A DNA stretch of 64,000 nt from Phascolarctobacterium sp. ET69. GTDB taxonomy: Bacteria > Bacillota > Negativicutes > Acidaminococcales > Acidaminococcaceae. Under the pieces are notes generated by a model, which saw only the letters and a program-made list of their open reading frames with translations, did no database searches and had not been told where the DNA came from. Positions 25,010 through 33,486 of the stretch are shown in pieces (positions within the stretch are counted from its first letter, which is position 1; the number at the start of each line of letters is the position of its first letter). The stretch lies in the NCBI RefSeq assembly GCF_023336935.1, contig NZ_JAMBLR010000004.1:57907-121906 (forward strand). The letters run 5' to 3'. A program made the translations under genes and the position numbers.

Positions 25010-27562
25010 ATGAAAAAGAATTTACGCTCTAAAATTTTGTTGTGCGTTTTGGCAGGCGGCGTGCTGGCGGCAAATACGGCGCTGGCGGCTGAGTATACGG
25101 AAACCATAAAGGATGATATTACTTTTAATAATGGTGATGTTCTTAATGTTGATAATATTGGTATAGATAGTTCTGATAAAGAATTAACCGTTACACTTAA
25201 TGGAAATGTTTCTATTAATGCCGAAAATATGACTAATGATGTTACTGGCGTTAAGATAGAAGATAATAATATGATAATTAATGGAAGTGATGATGCAAAA
25301 TTAAACATCATTGCTAACGGTAGGGAAAGAGCTGTTGGTATTGATATAAGTTCACAAATACCAACAGAAACAGTCATTAACCCTGATTTAGGAATTACGG
25401 TAAGTAATAATTTAAATAGCACTTCGCATTATGATGGTGCTTATGGTATATATGCTTACTCTAATACAAAATTTAATGGAGATATAAATATTGAAGTTAA
25501 TTCTGATTGCAATAATGAAGTTTCTGCACTATATCTTAGCGGTGATAAAATTGAATTTAATGGTGATGTAAAAGCCGTTATTAATTTAACTAGTAATATT
25601 ACTAAAACAAGTAATGGTATAGCAGCTGCTATACATACGTCATATGGTTCTGAAACAGTATTCAATAAAACTGTTGATTTGATTTTTAATGCAAATTCTG
25701 TTTCATCTCCGATAGCAGGTGTTATATCTATAATTAGTAATCCTGATGATGGAAACAATATTTTGACTTTTAATGATGAAACTAAAATAACAGTTAATAA
25801 CCCTGCTGGAATGGCCGTAGGTGTTTTTTGTTCAGGAGCAGCTACTTTTGATGATGATATGGATGCTATAGTTAATTTTAGAGATGATGTATATATTGAA
25901 ACTAGTGGACAGGCTTCAGTTGCTATTTTTGCTCAGGAAGATAGTGTTGTAGATATTTCTAAAGCTGAACTGTCAAATACTGCTGAAAATGCAGTACATG
26001 GTGTGATTAAGGGCGATATTCAGTCAGGAATAGGAACAGATGGGGATAAAGGTTATGTTAATTTGAATTTTACCGGTGCAGATAGCTTAATTGAAAGCGA
26101 TATTTTTATTGCTAATAATGATGCAGTTGCAGATTTGGCACTTCATGATGGTGCTGTATGGAGGACAACTGGTTTTGCTGGAGGTTCACTTTTAACAAAT
26201 TTGTCAATGGATAATGGTGTTGTTGAACATAATAATGCTGGTACTATAGGTATACGCAATTATACAGGCAGCGGCGATATTAATTTTAAAGCGGAAAATA
26301 CTGATAACAACGGTGTTTTGGATTTTACCAATACCGGTGATGTAACTATTGGTACAGCAGAAGCAGGTTCTTCTGTTAATTTAGGTGTAATTAATAATAC
26401 CGTAAATACACTTGATATTGAAAAAACGGAAGAAAATTTAAATGCTATTGCCGAAAAAATTGTTTATGTTGCTAATGACGGTAACCTTGGCGGCAAAGTA
26501 ACAGTAAAAGAAGGGCTTATTACACCGGAAGCAAGTGCCGATTTAATGTTTGATGGTAATAATCAGGGTTATGTAACCAATATTACCGGTGGCAACAGAA
26601 CAACTCAAACCATGGATGCAATGAAAAATCTTGCCGCAACAGCTATTGTGGCTTGGCGGCAGGAGGACAGCACCTTAAGCCAGCGCCTTGGCGAACTACG
26701 CGAGAGCGACGGCGGACAGGGCATTTGGGTGCGTATGAGCCGCGGCGAATTTGAATATAACGGCGAATATAAAAACCAGTATAACTTCTTCCAGATGGGT
26801 TACGACTGGGCGGCAGGCAGCTGGCATTACGGCGCGGCAGTAAGCCATAATGACGGACAGACAACTTACACCCATGGCGACGGCGAAAACCGCAGCACAT
26901 CTTTAAGCCTGTACGGCACCTGGCTGGGTGATAAAGGTCATTATGCCGATATCGTACTTAAACAGGGCAGGTTAAGCAACGACTTTGACATCTACACCGA
27001 AGCAGGGCACACCAGCGGCGATTATGATGCGTGGGGAACCAGCTTAAGCGGTGAATACGGCATGAAAGTTGACCTTGACGGCGGCTGGTATGTAACGCCG
27101 CAGGCGCAGTTTACCTTAATGCGTATCGGCGGCGAAGATTACACCACCAACAACGGTATCAAAGTTAATCAGGACAGCCTTGAAAGCGCAGTAGGGCGCG
27201 TAGGCTTTGAAGTAGGCAAACGCATCAGCGACAGCGGCAGTATTTACGCCAAAGCAAGCCTGCTGCACGATTTTGCAGGCAGCGCCGATACTTATTTAAG
27301 CTATAAAGGTTTAACAAACAGTTATCATCAGGATATTGGCGATACCTGGTGCGAAGCGGGAATTGGCTTTAACTACAAAACAAGCGAAAACAGCTATGTA
27401 TATGCCGATGTAGTAAAAAACTTATGGCGGCGATGTTGCTACTCCGTGGCAGTGGAGTGCCGGCATGCGCTGGACGTTCTAAGTGAGCAGCAGCATTTTT
27501 CAGAGCCGGACAGTGCAATCTTTCTTATTTTAAAGAAATTTACGAACATTGAAGTAAAGTAA
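25010..27562 (+). CDS. Autotransporter adhesin-like protein, frameshifted near its C-terminus
   Basis: A signal peptide (LLCVLAGGVLAANTALA) leads an AT-rich passenger of about 500 residues. It is Asn/Asp-rich with repeated short beta strands, as in pectate-lyase-like beta-helix passengers. From about residue 530 the GC content rises and a typical autotransporter beta-barrel begins (LRESDGGQGIWVRMSRGEFEYNG, then WHYGAAVSHNDGQTTY, and GDTWCEAGIGFNY). After YVYADVVKN the frame ends in unrelated residues to 27562. Dropping one base in the A6 tract at 27415-27420 instead gives KTYGGDVATPWQW then SAGMRWTF and stop at 27482, the canonical barrel end with terminal Phe. As written the product lacks the last strand and BAM signal. 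Function is presumably surface adhesion. Confidence 0.85.
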   Translation: MKKNLRSKILLCVLAGGVLAANTALAAEYTETIKDDITFNNGDVLNVDNIGIDSSDKELTVTLNGNVSINAENMTNDVTGVKIEDNNMIINGSDDAKLNIIANGRERAVGIDISSQIPTETVINPDLGITVSNNLNSTSHYDGAYGIYAYSNTKFNGDINIEVNSDCNNEVSALYLSGDKIEFNGDVKAVINLTSNITKTSNGIAAAIHTSYGSETVFNKTVDLIFNANSVSSPIAGVISIISNPDDGNNILTFNDETKITVNNPAGMAVGVFCSGAATFDDDMDAIVNFRDDVYIETSGQASVAIFAQEDSVVDISKAELSNTAENAVHGVIKGDIQSGIGTDGDKGYVNLNFTGADSLIESDIFIANNDAVADLALHDGAVWRTTGFAGGSLLTNLSMDNGVVEHNNAGTIGIRNYTGSGDINFKAENTDNNGVLDFTNTGDVTIGTAEAGSSVNLGVINNTVNTLDIEKTEENLNAIAEKIVYVANDGNLGGKVTVKEGLITPEASADLMFDGNNQGYVTNITGGNRTTQTMDAMKNLAATAIVAWRQEDSTLSQRLGELRESDGGQGIWVRMSRGEFEYNGEYKNQYNFFQMGYDWAAGSWHYGAAVSHNDGQTTYTHGDGENRSTSLSLYGTWLGDKGHYADIVLKQGRLSNDFDIYTEAGHTSGDYDAWGTSLSGEYGMKVDLDGGWYVTPQAQFTLMRIGGEDYTTNNGIKVNQDSLESAVGRVGFEVGKRISDSGSIYAKASLLHDFAGSADTYLSYKGLTNSYHQDIGDTWCEAGIGFNYKTSENSYVYADVVKNLWRRCCYSVAVECRHALDVLSEQQHFSEPDSAIFLILKKFTNIEVK

Positions 27563-27584
27563 AATATCTCTTAAAGTAAATTAA

Positions 27585-27620
27585 AATACCGTCCTTGTTT
27601 TATTCAAGGACGGTATTTTT
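27585..27620. terminator. Bidirectional terminator
   Basis: AATACCGTCCTTG pairs with CAAGGACGGTATT across a short T-rich loop, a 13-bp perfect stem. A/T runs on both sides suit the convergent autotransporter and hicB genes. Confidence 0.9.
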
Positions 27621-28015
27621 CAGCCTATTTTTAGTTCTTTAAGAAGTGCATTTTGCAAAACACTGGAAAAGTTTATTTTTTCGGCTAATGCACGCTCATT
27701 AAGCCATGCCGGAATGGTTAAAGTTTTTTTAACAGACTTTGTGTGTTTGGATAAATCAACATTGGTTTGAATTAAGGATATAAAGGAGTTTTCATCTTCA
27801 AGACGTATTTTGGTTGGATTGCTTGCAGACGGAAGTTTTTGCCCGTTTTCTAAAAGGCACAGCGCATATCCTTCAAGTGCTTCGGCAGCATTGGCCAAAA
27901 GTTCCTGCTGTGTATCGCCCTGTGTCTGGCAGCCTTCAAGATCGGGAAATTCAAGCCATAAACCGTCGTCATCTTCATGAATAATTGCCGGATATATCAA
28001 TAACATTTTTATCAC
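27620..28015 (-). CDS. hicB: HicB-family antitoxin
   Basis: 131 residues. The N-terminal HicB fold is clear (YPAIIHEDDDGLWLEFPDLEGCQTQGDT, then ELLANAAEALEGYAL). The C-terminal segment TLTIPAWLNERALAEKINFSSVLQNALLKEL fits the ribbon-helix-helix DNA-binding domain found in many HicB proteins. It neutralises HicA and probably represses the operon through the palindrome at 28237-28248. Its start overlaps the end of hicA by four bases. The order toxin first, antitoxin second is usual for hicAB. Confidence 0.9.
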   Translation of the reverse strand: MIKMLLIYPAIIHEDDDGLWLEFPDLEGCQTQGDTQQELLANAAEALEGYALCLLENGQKLPSASNPTKIRLEDENSFISLIQTNVDLSKHTKSVKKTLTIPAWLNERALAEKINFSSVLQNALLKELKIG

Positions 28016-28206
28016 TCCTTTTGTTTTAAACCTGTGCGTTTTAGTATTTTAGTAAGTAAGCCTATTTTCATATCTTTGCCGTGTACAGGGATTACTTCTA
28101 TTTTTCCGTTTTTTGTAAGGATGTGATGGCTGCCTTTAATTTCTGATAACTGCCATCCATTTTTTAATAACAGCTTTAAAAGCTCTTTGTCTTTCATTGT
28201 GACCAT
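28012..28206 (-). CDS. hicA: HicA-family mRNA interferase toxin
   Basis: 64 residues. Start at 28206 (AGGAGG seven bases upstream). The dsRBD-like fold shows LLKLLLKNGWQLSEIKGSHHIL, with the catalytic His in GSHH (residues 27-28), and the C-terminal GLLTKILKRTGL. It cleaves mRNA unless bound by HicB. No mobility genes adjoin the pair. Confidence 0.9.
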   Translation of the reverse strand: MVTMKDKELLKLLLKNGWQLSEIKGSHHILTKNGKIEVIPVHGKDMKIGLLTKILKRTGLKQKE

Positions 28207-28228
28207 TTGGTTTCCTCCTGACATTTAA

Positions 28229-28257
28229 ATTATAACACGTGTACACGTATAAAGCAA
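28229..28257 (-). promoter_or_regulatory. hicAB promoter with palindromic operator in the spacer
   Basis: On the minus strand TTGCTT (28257-28252), 17-bp spacer, TATAAT (28234-28229). The spacer holds the perfect 12-bp palindrome ACGTGTACACGT (28237-28248), well placed for autoregulation by the HicB C-terminal domain. Confidence 0.65.
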
Positions 28258-28289
28258 AGATAAAACAGGTTATTTTGTTATAAATAAAA

Positions 28290-28336
28290 AATAAAAGCAA
28301 TACCACTTATATAAAGCAGTATTGCTTTCGTTTTTA
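28290..28336. terminator. Terminator of the TlpA gene (minus strand)
   Basis: AAAGCAATAC and GTATTGCTTT form a 10-bp stem around about 15 bases, with a U-rich run on the minus-strand side. Confidence 0.7.
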
Positions 28337-28345
28337 TATAATTCT

Positions 28346-28873
28346 TTACAGCCCGCTGTCCAAAAAGGCGCGCAGTTCTTTTTCTTTCATGCCGCCGATA
28401 TGCGATTTGGTAATGGTGCCGTACTTGTCAACAATGTAGGAGGCAGGTATGCCCTGCAAGCCGTAGGCTTTAACAATGGCGTTTTTGTCGCCCCAGTACA
28501 TTGGGTAGGCAAAGCCGCTTTCGCCAGCATATTTTTCGTAATCGCTGCGCGAATCATCAATGCTTACGGCAAAAAACTCAATTTTATCTTTGTAATCCGG
28601 GTAAATTTTGTTCATTTCGGGCATTTCCTGCATACAGGGGCCGCACCAGGTTGCCCAGAAGTTTACAAACACTGTTTTGCCGCGCAGAGAAGAAAGTTTT
28701 ACTTCTGTGCCGTCCATGGCGGTTACGGTAATATCCGGCGCTTCGGTGTTAACTGATTGTGCGGCGGCTTCGTTAATGTTGCCTGCCTGGTAATGCGTCC
28801 ACACAAGTGCTGCGCCAATGCCTACAACGGCTGCGGCAGCGGTAATGAGCAAGAATTTTTTTAAAGTAAACAT
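28346..28873 (-). CDS. TlpA/ResA-type membrane-anchored thiol-disulfide oxidoreductase
   Basis: 175 residues. An N-terminal membrane anchor (FLLITAAAAVVGIGAALVW) places the thioredoxin domain in the periplasm. NFWATWCGPCMQEMPEM holds the redox pair Cys77/Cys80, and GIPASYIVDKYG carries the cis-Pro. It would reduce or exchange disulfides of exported proteins or cytochromes. The gene lies 10 bp downstream of a NapH-like Fe-S membrane protein on the same strand, which could feed it electrons; this coupling is inferred from context. Its tail GGMKEKELRAFLDSGL is typical of the family. Confidence 0.9.
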   Translation of the reverse strand: MFTLKKFLLITAAAAVVGIGAALVWTHYQAGNINEAAAQSVNTEAPDITVTAMDGTEVKLSSLRGKTVFVNFWATWCGPCMQEMPEMNKIYPDYKDKIEFFAVSIDDSRSDYEKYAGESGFAYPMYWGDKNAIVKAYGLQGIPASYIVDKYGTITKSHIGGMKEKELRAFLDSGL

Positions 28874-28883
28874 TTAACCACTC

Positions 28884-29702
28884 CTAAAATTTAGTTTTAA
28901 AATTTATAGCCCCTTCCGGGCAGATTTTTTTACATTCGCCGCAGTTGATGCACTCGCGGTCGTTTACTTTTTGGCAGTCCATTTTGCAGAAACGCACGCA
29001 GGCATTGCAGCCGGTGCATTTTGCTTTATCTACCGTAATGCCAAAGGCAGAAAGTTTGTTAAATAGGCCGTACCATGCGCCGAGCGGGCATAAAAAACGG
29101 CAGAACGGGCGGTAAATAAATACGCACGCGCCCAAAATTGCAAGCATTAATAAAAACTTCCAGCCAAACAAAAGCCCAATGCCGTCACGCAGGTTTGCGT
29201 TAAGTGCCAACAGCGGCAGCCCTGCTTCCAGTGTGCCTGCGGGGCAGATGTATTTGCAGAACGCCGGTGCGCCGACGCCGTCCTGCCACCAGAAGTATAC
29301 CGGTAAGAGAAGCACAAAGATAACGGCAACGGCATATTTCAGCAGGCTCAGCTTTTGCGTAAAGGCATTTTTGTGCAGCTTGGGCGAGGGGATTTTGTAT
29401 AACAAATCCTGCACCAGCCCGAAGGGGCACAGCCAGCCGCAGATAACGTGCCCTAAACACAGCGCGAATAAAAGCAGAAGCCCCACAACGTAAAACGGAA
29501 ACTTTAACGCCGTGCCAGCAAGGGTGCTTTGCAGCGAGCCTATTGGGCAGGCCCCCAGCGCGCCGGGGCACGAATAGCAGTTTAATACCGGCACGCATAC
29601 GCTTTTGGGCTGCGCCTGCCAGATACGCCCGGTGATAAAGCCCGGCAGGTTGGCGTTATGCAAAAGCGCCGATAAAAGCTGAACAACGCTGCGCCTAACC
29701 AA
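28884..29702 (-). CDS. NapH/MauN-type polyferredoxin-like 4Fe-4S membrane protein
   Basis: 272 residues. Five or so membrane helices with paired cysteine motifs (LNCYSCPGALGACPIG, ICGWLCPFGL, FCKYICPAG, RFLCPLGAWYG). The C-terminus has two soluble 4Fe-4S ferredoxin motifs (CTGCNACVRFCKMDC, CINCGECKKICPEGA). It should move electrons across or into the membrane. The start is TTG at 29702, overlapping the stop of the small CXXC gene; family members begin similarly with RRxxVQLLSALL, which supports it. With the small CXXC peptide upstream and TlpA downstream it forms a three-gene redox set. Confidence 0.88.
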   Translation of the reverse strand: MVRRSVVQLLSALLHNANLPGFITGRIWQAQPKSVCVPVLNCYSCPGALGACPIGSLQSTLAGTALKFPFYVVGLLLLFALCLGHVICGWLCPFGLVQDLLYKIPSPKLHKNAFTQKLSLLKYAVAVIFVLLLPVYFWWQDGVGAPAFCKYICPAGTLEAGLPLLALNANLRDGIGLLFGWKFLLMLAILGACVFIYRPFCRFLCPLGAWYGLFNKLSAFGITVDKAKCTGCNACVRFCKMDCQKVNDRECINCGECKKICPEGAINFKTKF

Positions 29703-29817
29703 TGCCGATGCACTCCAGGCAGATTAAAATTGCTTTGTTCAGCACTTGCATATATTCTTTTTGGTAAATACCGGCCGCCAGAAACGCAGCGGCAAGCAGC
29801 CACAAAAATATTTTCAT
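29695..29817 (-). CDS. Small CXXC membrane peptide (CD1871A-like)
   Basis: 40 residues: a single membrane helix (IFLWLLAAAFLAAGIY) followed by QKEYMQVLNKAILICLECIGIG. The C-terminal Cys33-x-x-Cys36 and overall length match a family of tiny CXXC proteins found beside NapH-like Fe-S proteins in Firmicutes. The stop overlaps the TTG start of that gene. It may be an electron shuttle or an assembly subunit for the redox set; that is a guess from context. Confidence 0.75.
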   Translation of the reverse strand: MKIFLWLLAAAFLAAGIYQKEYMQVLNKAILICLECIGIG

Positions 29818-29919
29818 TTCATCACCGCTATTATTATACAATAGCCTGCGCATACAGTACAAGGCGCGCGGCCAAAGAAAATATTAAAAATGCCGCGGCA
29901 ATACGCGCCGCATAAATTA

Positions 29920-29948
29920 TTGAAATGCCCGGCACGTTGTAGTATAAT
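29920..29948 (+). promoter_or_regulatory. Predicted promoter of yebC
   Basis: TTGAAA (29920-29925), 17-bp spacer, TATAAT (29943-29948). The divergent redox operon starts about 100 bp to the left. Confidence 0.75.
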
Positions 29949-30000
29949 AATTAAATGTATTATGGTAAATTACCAGTTAAGTTTTTAGGAGGAATCAGTT

Positions 30001-30747
30001 ATGTCCGGACATTCTAAATGGGCTAATATCAAACACAAAAAAGGCAAAGCCGATGCTGCGCGCGGTAAAATTACCACCAAAATCGGCAGAGAAATTACCA
30101 TTGCTGTGCAGATGGGAGGCCCTGACCCTACCGGCAATATGAGATTAAAACTGGCACTCAGCAAAGCTAAGGCCAACAATATACCGAAAGACAACATTCA
30201 GCGTGCCATTAAAAAAGGACAGGGTGCTGCCGAAGGCGGCAACTACGAAGAAATTACCTACGAAGGCTACGGCCCGGCAGGCGTTGCCGTTATGGTATCT
30301 ACCCTTACCAACAACCGCAACCGCACCGCTGCCGATGTGCGCCACGTATTCAGTAAATCCGGCGGCAACATGGGCGAAACCGGCTGCGTAAACTGGATGT
30401 TTAAACGCAAAGGCGTATTTACTATCGACGGCGAGGAAAACGAAAGCCTGACCGAAGACGATTTGATGATGATTGCCCTTGACGCTGGCGCCGAGGACGT
30501 TAAGAGCGAAGAAGGCGGCTTTGAAATCATTACCCAGCCGGAAGATTTTGACGCTGTTGAAAAAGCGCTTGCCGACAACAACGTTGAAGTTGCCATGGCA
30601 GAAATCACCATGATTCCGGATACTATGGCAGAGCTTGACGAAGAAGGCGTTGCCAAAGTGCAGAAAATGCTTGATTTGCTGGATGACCTTGATGACGTGC
30701 AGGATGTATACACCAACGCAGACCTGCCGGATGATGATGAAGAATAA
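30001..30747 (+). CDS. yebC: YebC/PmpR family regulatory protein
   Basis: 248 residues, normal length. It begins MSGHSKWANIKHKKGKADAARGK and has the family's central RNRTAADVRHVFSKSGGNMGETGCVNWMF and an acidic C-terminus (DLDDVQDVYTNADLPDDDEE). YebC proteins are reported as DNA-binding regulators and, more recently, as translation factors that relieve ribosome stalling. AGGAGG precedes ATG. As in many Firmicutes and proteobacteria it lies directly before ruvC. Confidence 0.95.
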   Translation: MSGHSKWANIKHKKGKADAARGKITTKIGREITIAVQMGGPDPTGNMRLKLALSKAKANNIPKDNIQRAIKKGQGAAEGGNYEEITYEGYGPAGVAVMVSTLTNNRNRTAADVRHVFSKSGGNMGETGCVNWMFKRKGVFTIDGEENESLTEDDLMMIALDAGAEDVKSEEGGFEIITQPEDFDAVEKALADNNVEVAMAEITMIPDTMAELDEEGVAKVQKMLDLLDDLDDVQDVYTNADLPDDDEE

Positions 30748-30761
30748 TTGATTTTTTAGGG

Positions 30762-30792
30762 GGCAGGCTTAAAAGGCCTGCCTGCTTTATAT
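30762..30792 (+). terminator. Weak terminator or read-through hairpin between yebC and ruvC
   Basis: GCAGGC-TTAAAAG-GCCTGC followed by CTGCTTTAT. The T run is short, so read-through into ruvCAB is likely. Confidence 0.5.
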
Positions 30793-30809
30793 AAGACGGG
30801 AGTTTTGTT

Positions 30810-31304
30810 ATGCTGGCAATCGGAATTGACCCGGGCACGGCAATCTGCGGCTTCGGGCTGGTTGAAATGATTGGCAACAGGCTGCGGCCGGTGCATTACG
30901 GCGCAGTGTTTACGGATAAAGATATGCTGCCGGAGATGCGGCTAAAAAAGATTTACGACGGGCTTACGGAGCTGATAGACACCTATCACCCGGATATTAT
31001 GAGCGTGGAGCAGCTCTTTTTTAACCGCAACGTAACAACGGCTATCAGCGTAGGGCAGGCGCGCGGAGTTGTGCTTTTAACCGCCGCCAACCGCGGGCTG
31101 CCTGTTATGGAATTTACGCCGATACAGGTTAAACAGGCCGTTGTAGGCTTTGGCAGCGCCAATAAAGAACAGGTGCAGTTTATGGTGCAGCATCTTTTAA
31201 ACCTGCGCGAAAAACCAAAACCTGACGACGTTGCCGACGCGCTGGCGATTGCCGTTTGCGGGCTGCATACGGCGGCAACAAGAAGATGGACGGAGTTAAA
31301 GTAA
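30810..31304 (+). CDS. ruvC: Crossover junction endodeoxyribonuclease RuvC
   Basis: 164 residues. Cuts Holliday junctions symmetrically with RuvAB. Acidic catalytic residues are visible in [14 protein letters not shown] (Asp7), MSVEQLFF (Glu near 67) and [14 protein letters not shown] (two Asp near 140). It starts the ruvCAB set and its stop is adjacent to the ATG of ruvA. Confidence 0.95.
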   Translation: MLAIGIDPGTAICGFGLVEMIGNRLRPVHYGAVFTDKDMLPEMRLKKIYDGLTELIDTYHPDIMSVEQLFFNRNVTTAISVGQARGVVLLTAANRGLPVMEFTPIQVKQAVVGFGSANKEQVQFMVQHLLNLREKPKPDDVADALAIAVCGLHTAATRRWTELK

Positions 31305-31913
31305 ATGATTGGTTCAATAAAAGGCAAAGTTGCAGAACTGGCAAATGAATATTGTTTGATAGAAACGCCGGGCGGGGTAGGCTACCGCGTGTTTATGCCT
31401 TCGGCCAATCTGGCGGCGCTTTCCCTTGGCAGCGAGGTGCTCGTGCATATTTATACTTCCGTGCGCGAGGACGCCATTTTGCTGTTCGGGTTTCTGCAAA
31501 AACAGTATTACGATTTATTCGTGCTGTTAATAGCTGTCAGCGGCGTTGGGCCTAAAGTGGCGCTGGGCATTTTATCGGCTGTAAAGCCGGATGATTTTTA
31601 TATGGCGGTGCAGAACCGTGATATGAAAGCGCTGACCAAGCTGCCGGGCATTGGCAAAAAAACGGCTGAAAGGCTGCTCTTGGAGCTGAAGGATAAAATT
31701 TCCGGCGGGGATGAAATTATTGATACGGTATTTTACCCGCAGAGCGGCGATGTGCCCGAAACGGCAGTGGGCGAAGCCATTGAAGCTTTGCAGGCGCTTG
31801 GTTACAGCAACAGCGAGATTGTACCGGCACTGAAAACCGTTGAAGGCTACGAAAAAATGCCGTGCGAAGAAATTATTAAACATGTGCTTAAGGTATTTGC
31901 CGGGAGGAAATAA
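31305..31913 (+). CDS. ruvA: Holliday junction DNA helicase subunit RuvA
   Basis: 202 residues. The N-terminal OB fold ([29 protein letters not shown]) is followed by tandem helix-hairpin-helix motifs ([39 protein letters not shown]) and the C-terminal RuvB-binding domain ([16 protein letters not shown]). It binds the four-way junction and recruits RuvB. Overlaps ruvB by one base. Confidence 0.95.
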   Translation: MIGSIKGKVAELANEYCLIETPGGVGYRVFMPSANLAALSLGSEVLVHIYTSVREDAILLFGFLQKQYYDLFVLLIAVSGVGPKVALGILSAVKPDDFYMAVQNRDMKALTKLPGIGKKTAERLLLELKDKISGGDEIIDTVFYPQSGDVPETAVGEAIEALQALGYSNSEIVPALKTVEGYEKMPCEEIIKHVLKVFAGRK

Positions 31914-32923
31914 TGAACGAGCAGGAAAGAATTATTACCGGCAGGGAACAGGATGCCGACGGCTGGCAGTACAGCCTGCGTCCGCGCCGTCTTGCCGAAT
32001 ATATCGGGCAAAACCAGGTAAAACAGAATATGCAGGTTTTTATTAAGGCGGCGGCAGAACGCGGCGAAGCGCTTGACCATGTGCTTTTGTTCGGGCCTCC
32101 GGGCCTTGGCAAAACCACGCTTGCCAACATTATTGCCAACGAGCTTAACGTAAACATCCGCATAACAAGCGGCCCGGCGATTGAGCGGCAGGGCGACCTG
32201 GCGGCGATACTGACGAACCTTGGCGAAAACGACGTGCTTTTTATCGATGAAATTCACCGCCTTTCCAAAACGGTAGAAGAAATTTTGTATTCTGCCATGG
32301 AGGATTTTGCGCTGGATATTATTATCGGCAAAGGGCCGAGCGCGCGCAGTGTACGCCTTGATTTGCCGAAGTTTACGCTTATTGGCGCAACTACCCGCCT
32401 TGGCGCTATTGCTGCGCCGCTGCGTGACCGCTTTGGCGTGCAGTGCCGTTTGGAGTTTTATAAACCTGATGAATTGTGCTTTATTATAGAGCGCGCTGCG
32501 GAAATTTTGGGCGTAGCCATTGAACGTGAAGGCGCGCAGGCCATTGCAAGGCGCAGCCGCGGCACGCCCCGTGTTGCCAACCGCCTGTTAAAGCGCGTGC
32601 GCGATTTTGCGCAGGTTGCCGGGGCGCAGAGCATTACGGAGCAGGTGGCGGACGAAGCCCTGTCGCGCCTTGAAGTTGACAAGTACGGGCTTGACCGAAA
32701 TGACCGCCGCATTTTGCAGACCATTGTAAAAACCTTCGGCGGCGGGCCGGTGGGCATAGAAACCATTGCGGCAGCCGTAAGCGAAGAAAGCGATACTATC
32801 GAAGATGTTATCGAACCGTACCTTATGCAGCTGGGGCTTATTCAGCGTACGCCGCGCGGACGCATAGCCACACGCGAAACATACAGGTATCTTGGTGTGC
32901 CTTATCAGAAGGAGGGGCGCTGA
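31913..32923 (+). CDS. ruvB: Holliday junction branch-migration ATPase RuvB
   Basis: 336 residues. AAA+ motor: [19 protein letters not shown], Walker [10 protein letters not shown] (near residue 62), Walker [12 protein letters not shown], sensor ATTRLGAI, arginine finger [12 protein letters not shown], and the C-terminal winged helix ending in [16 protein letters not shown]. The preceding genes ruvC and ruvA are directly coupled to it. Confidence 0.96.
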   Translation: MNEQERIITGREQDADGWQYSLRPRRLAEYIGQNQVKQNMQVFIKAAAERGEALDHVLLFGPPGLGKTTLANIIANELNVNIRITSGPAIERQGDLAAILTNLGENDVLFIDEIHRLSKTVEEILYSAMEDFALDIIIGKGPSARSVRLDLPKFTLIGATTRLGAIAAPLRDRFGVQCRLEFYKPDELCFIIERAAEILGVAIEREGAQAIARRSRGTPRVANRLLKRVRDFAQVAGAQSITEQVADEALSRLEVDKYGLDRNDRRILQTIVKTFGGGPVGIETIAAAVSEESDTIEDVIEPYLMQLGLIQRTPRGRIATRETYRYLGVPYQKEGR

Positions 32924-32924
32924 T

Positions 32925-33470
32925 ATGAAACTTTTGCTTCATGCCTGCTGCGGGCCGTGTGCCTGTTATCCAACCGAAAAGCTGGCAGCAGACGGCATTG
33001 ATTTTGACATTATCTTTTTTAATCCCAACATTCATCCTTACAAAGAGTTTAAACGCCGCATAGCCGCCCTGCGCGAACTGTGCGAAAAGAAAAAATACCG
33101 TTTAACGGTTGATAAAAGCTATCCTCTGGAAGAATGTGTGCGCGGCATGCTTGATGAACCCGGCTGCCGCTGCATTTACTGCTACCGTACGCGTATGCGC
33201 TATGCAGCCCAATACGCTAAGGAAAACGGTTATGATGCTTTCAGCACAACGCTGCTTGTAAGCCCATACCAGAAGCACGAGCTTATTAAAAAACTGGCAG
33301 AGGAAGCTGCTGCGGAATTTGACATTCCGTTTTATTATGAAGATTTCCGCGAGGGTTACCAGCGCGGCGTAGATATAAGCCTTGAGCTTGAGCTTTACCG
33401 CCAGCCGTACTGCGGCTGCGTGTTCAGCGAACGTGACCGTTACGAGAAGAAGCCTAAAAAGAAAGATTAA
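32925..33470 (+). CDS. queH: Epoxyqueuosine reductase QueH
   Basis: 181 residues from the ATG at 32925 (GGAGG nine bases before), immediately after ruvB. The cobalamin-independent enzyme for the last step of queuosine tRNA modification. HACCGPCACYP (Cys9, Cys10, Cys13), GCRCIYCYRTRM and YCGCVFSERDRY supply the cysteines for its Fe-S cluster and metal site. It functions with QueA and Tgt, encoded 1.3 kb downstream on the same strand. Interesting in a B12-regulating organism because the alternative enzyme QueG uses cobalamin. Confidence 0.92.
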   Translation: MKLLLHACCGPCACYPTEKLAADGIDFDIIFFNPNIHPYKEFKRRIAALRELCEKKKYRLTVDKSYPLEECVRGMLDEPGCRCIYCYRTRMRYAAQYAKENGYDAFSTTLLVSPYQKHELIKKLAEEAAAEFDIPFYYEDFREGYQRGVDISLELELYRQPYCGCVFSERDRYEKKPKKKD

Positions 33471-33486
33471 CGCAAGGAGGCAGCCG

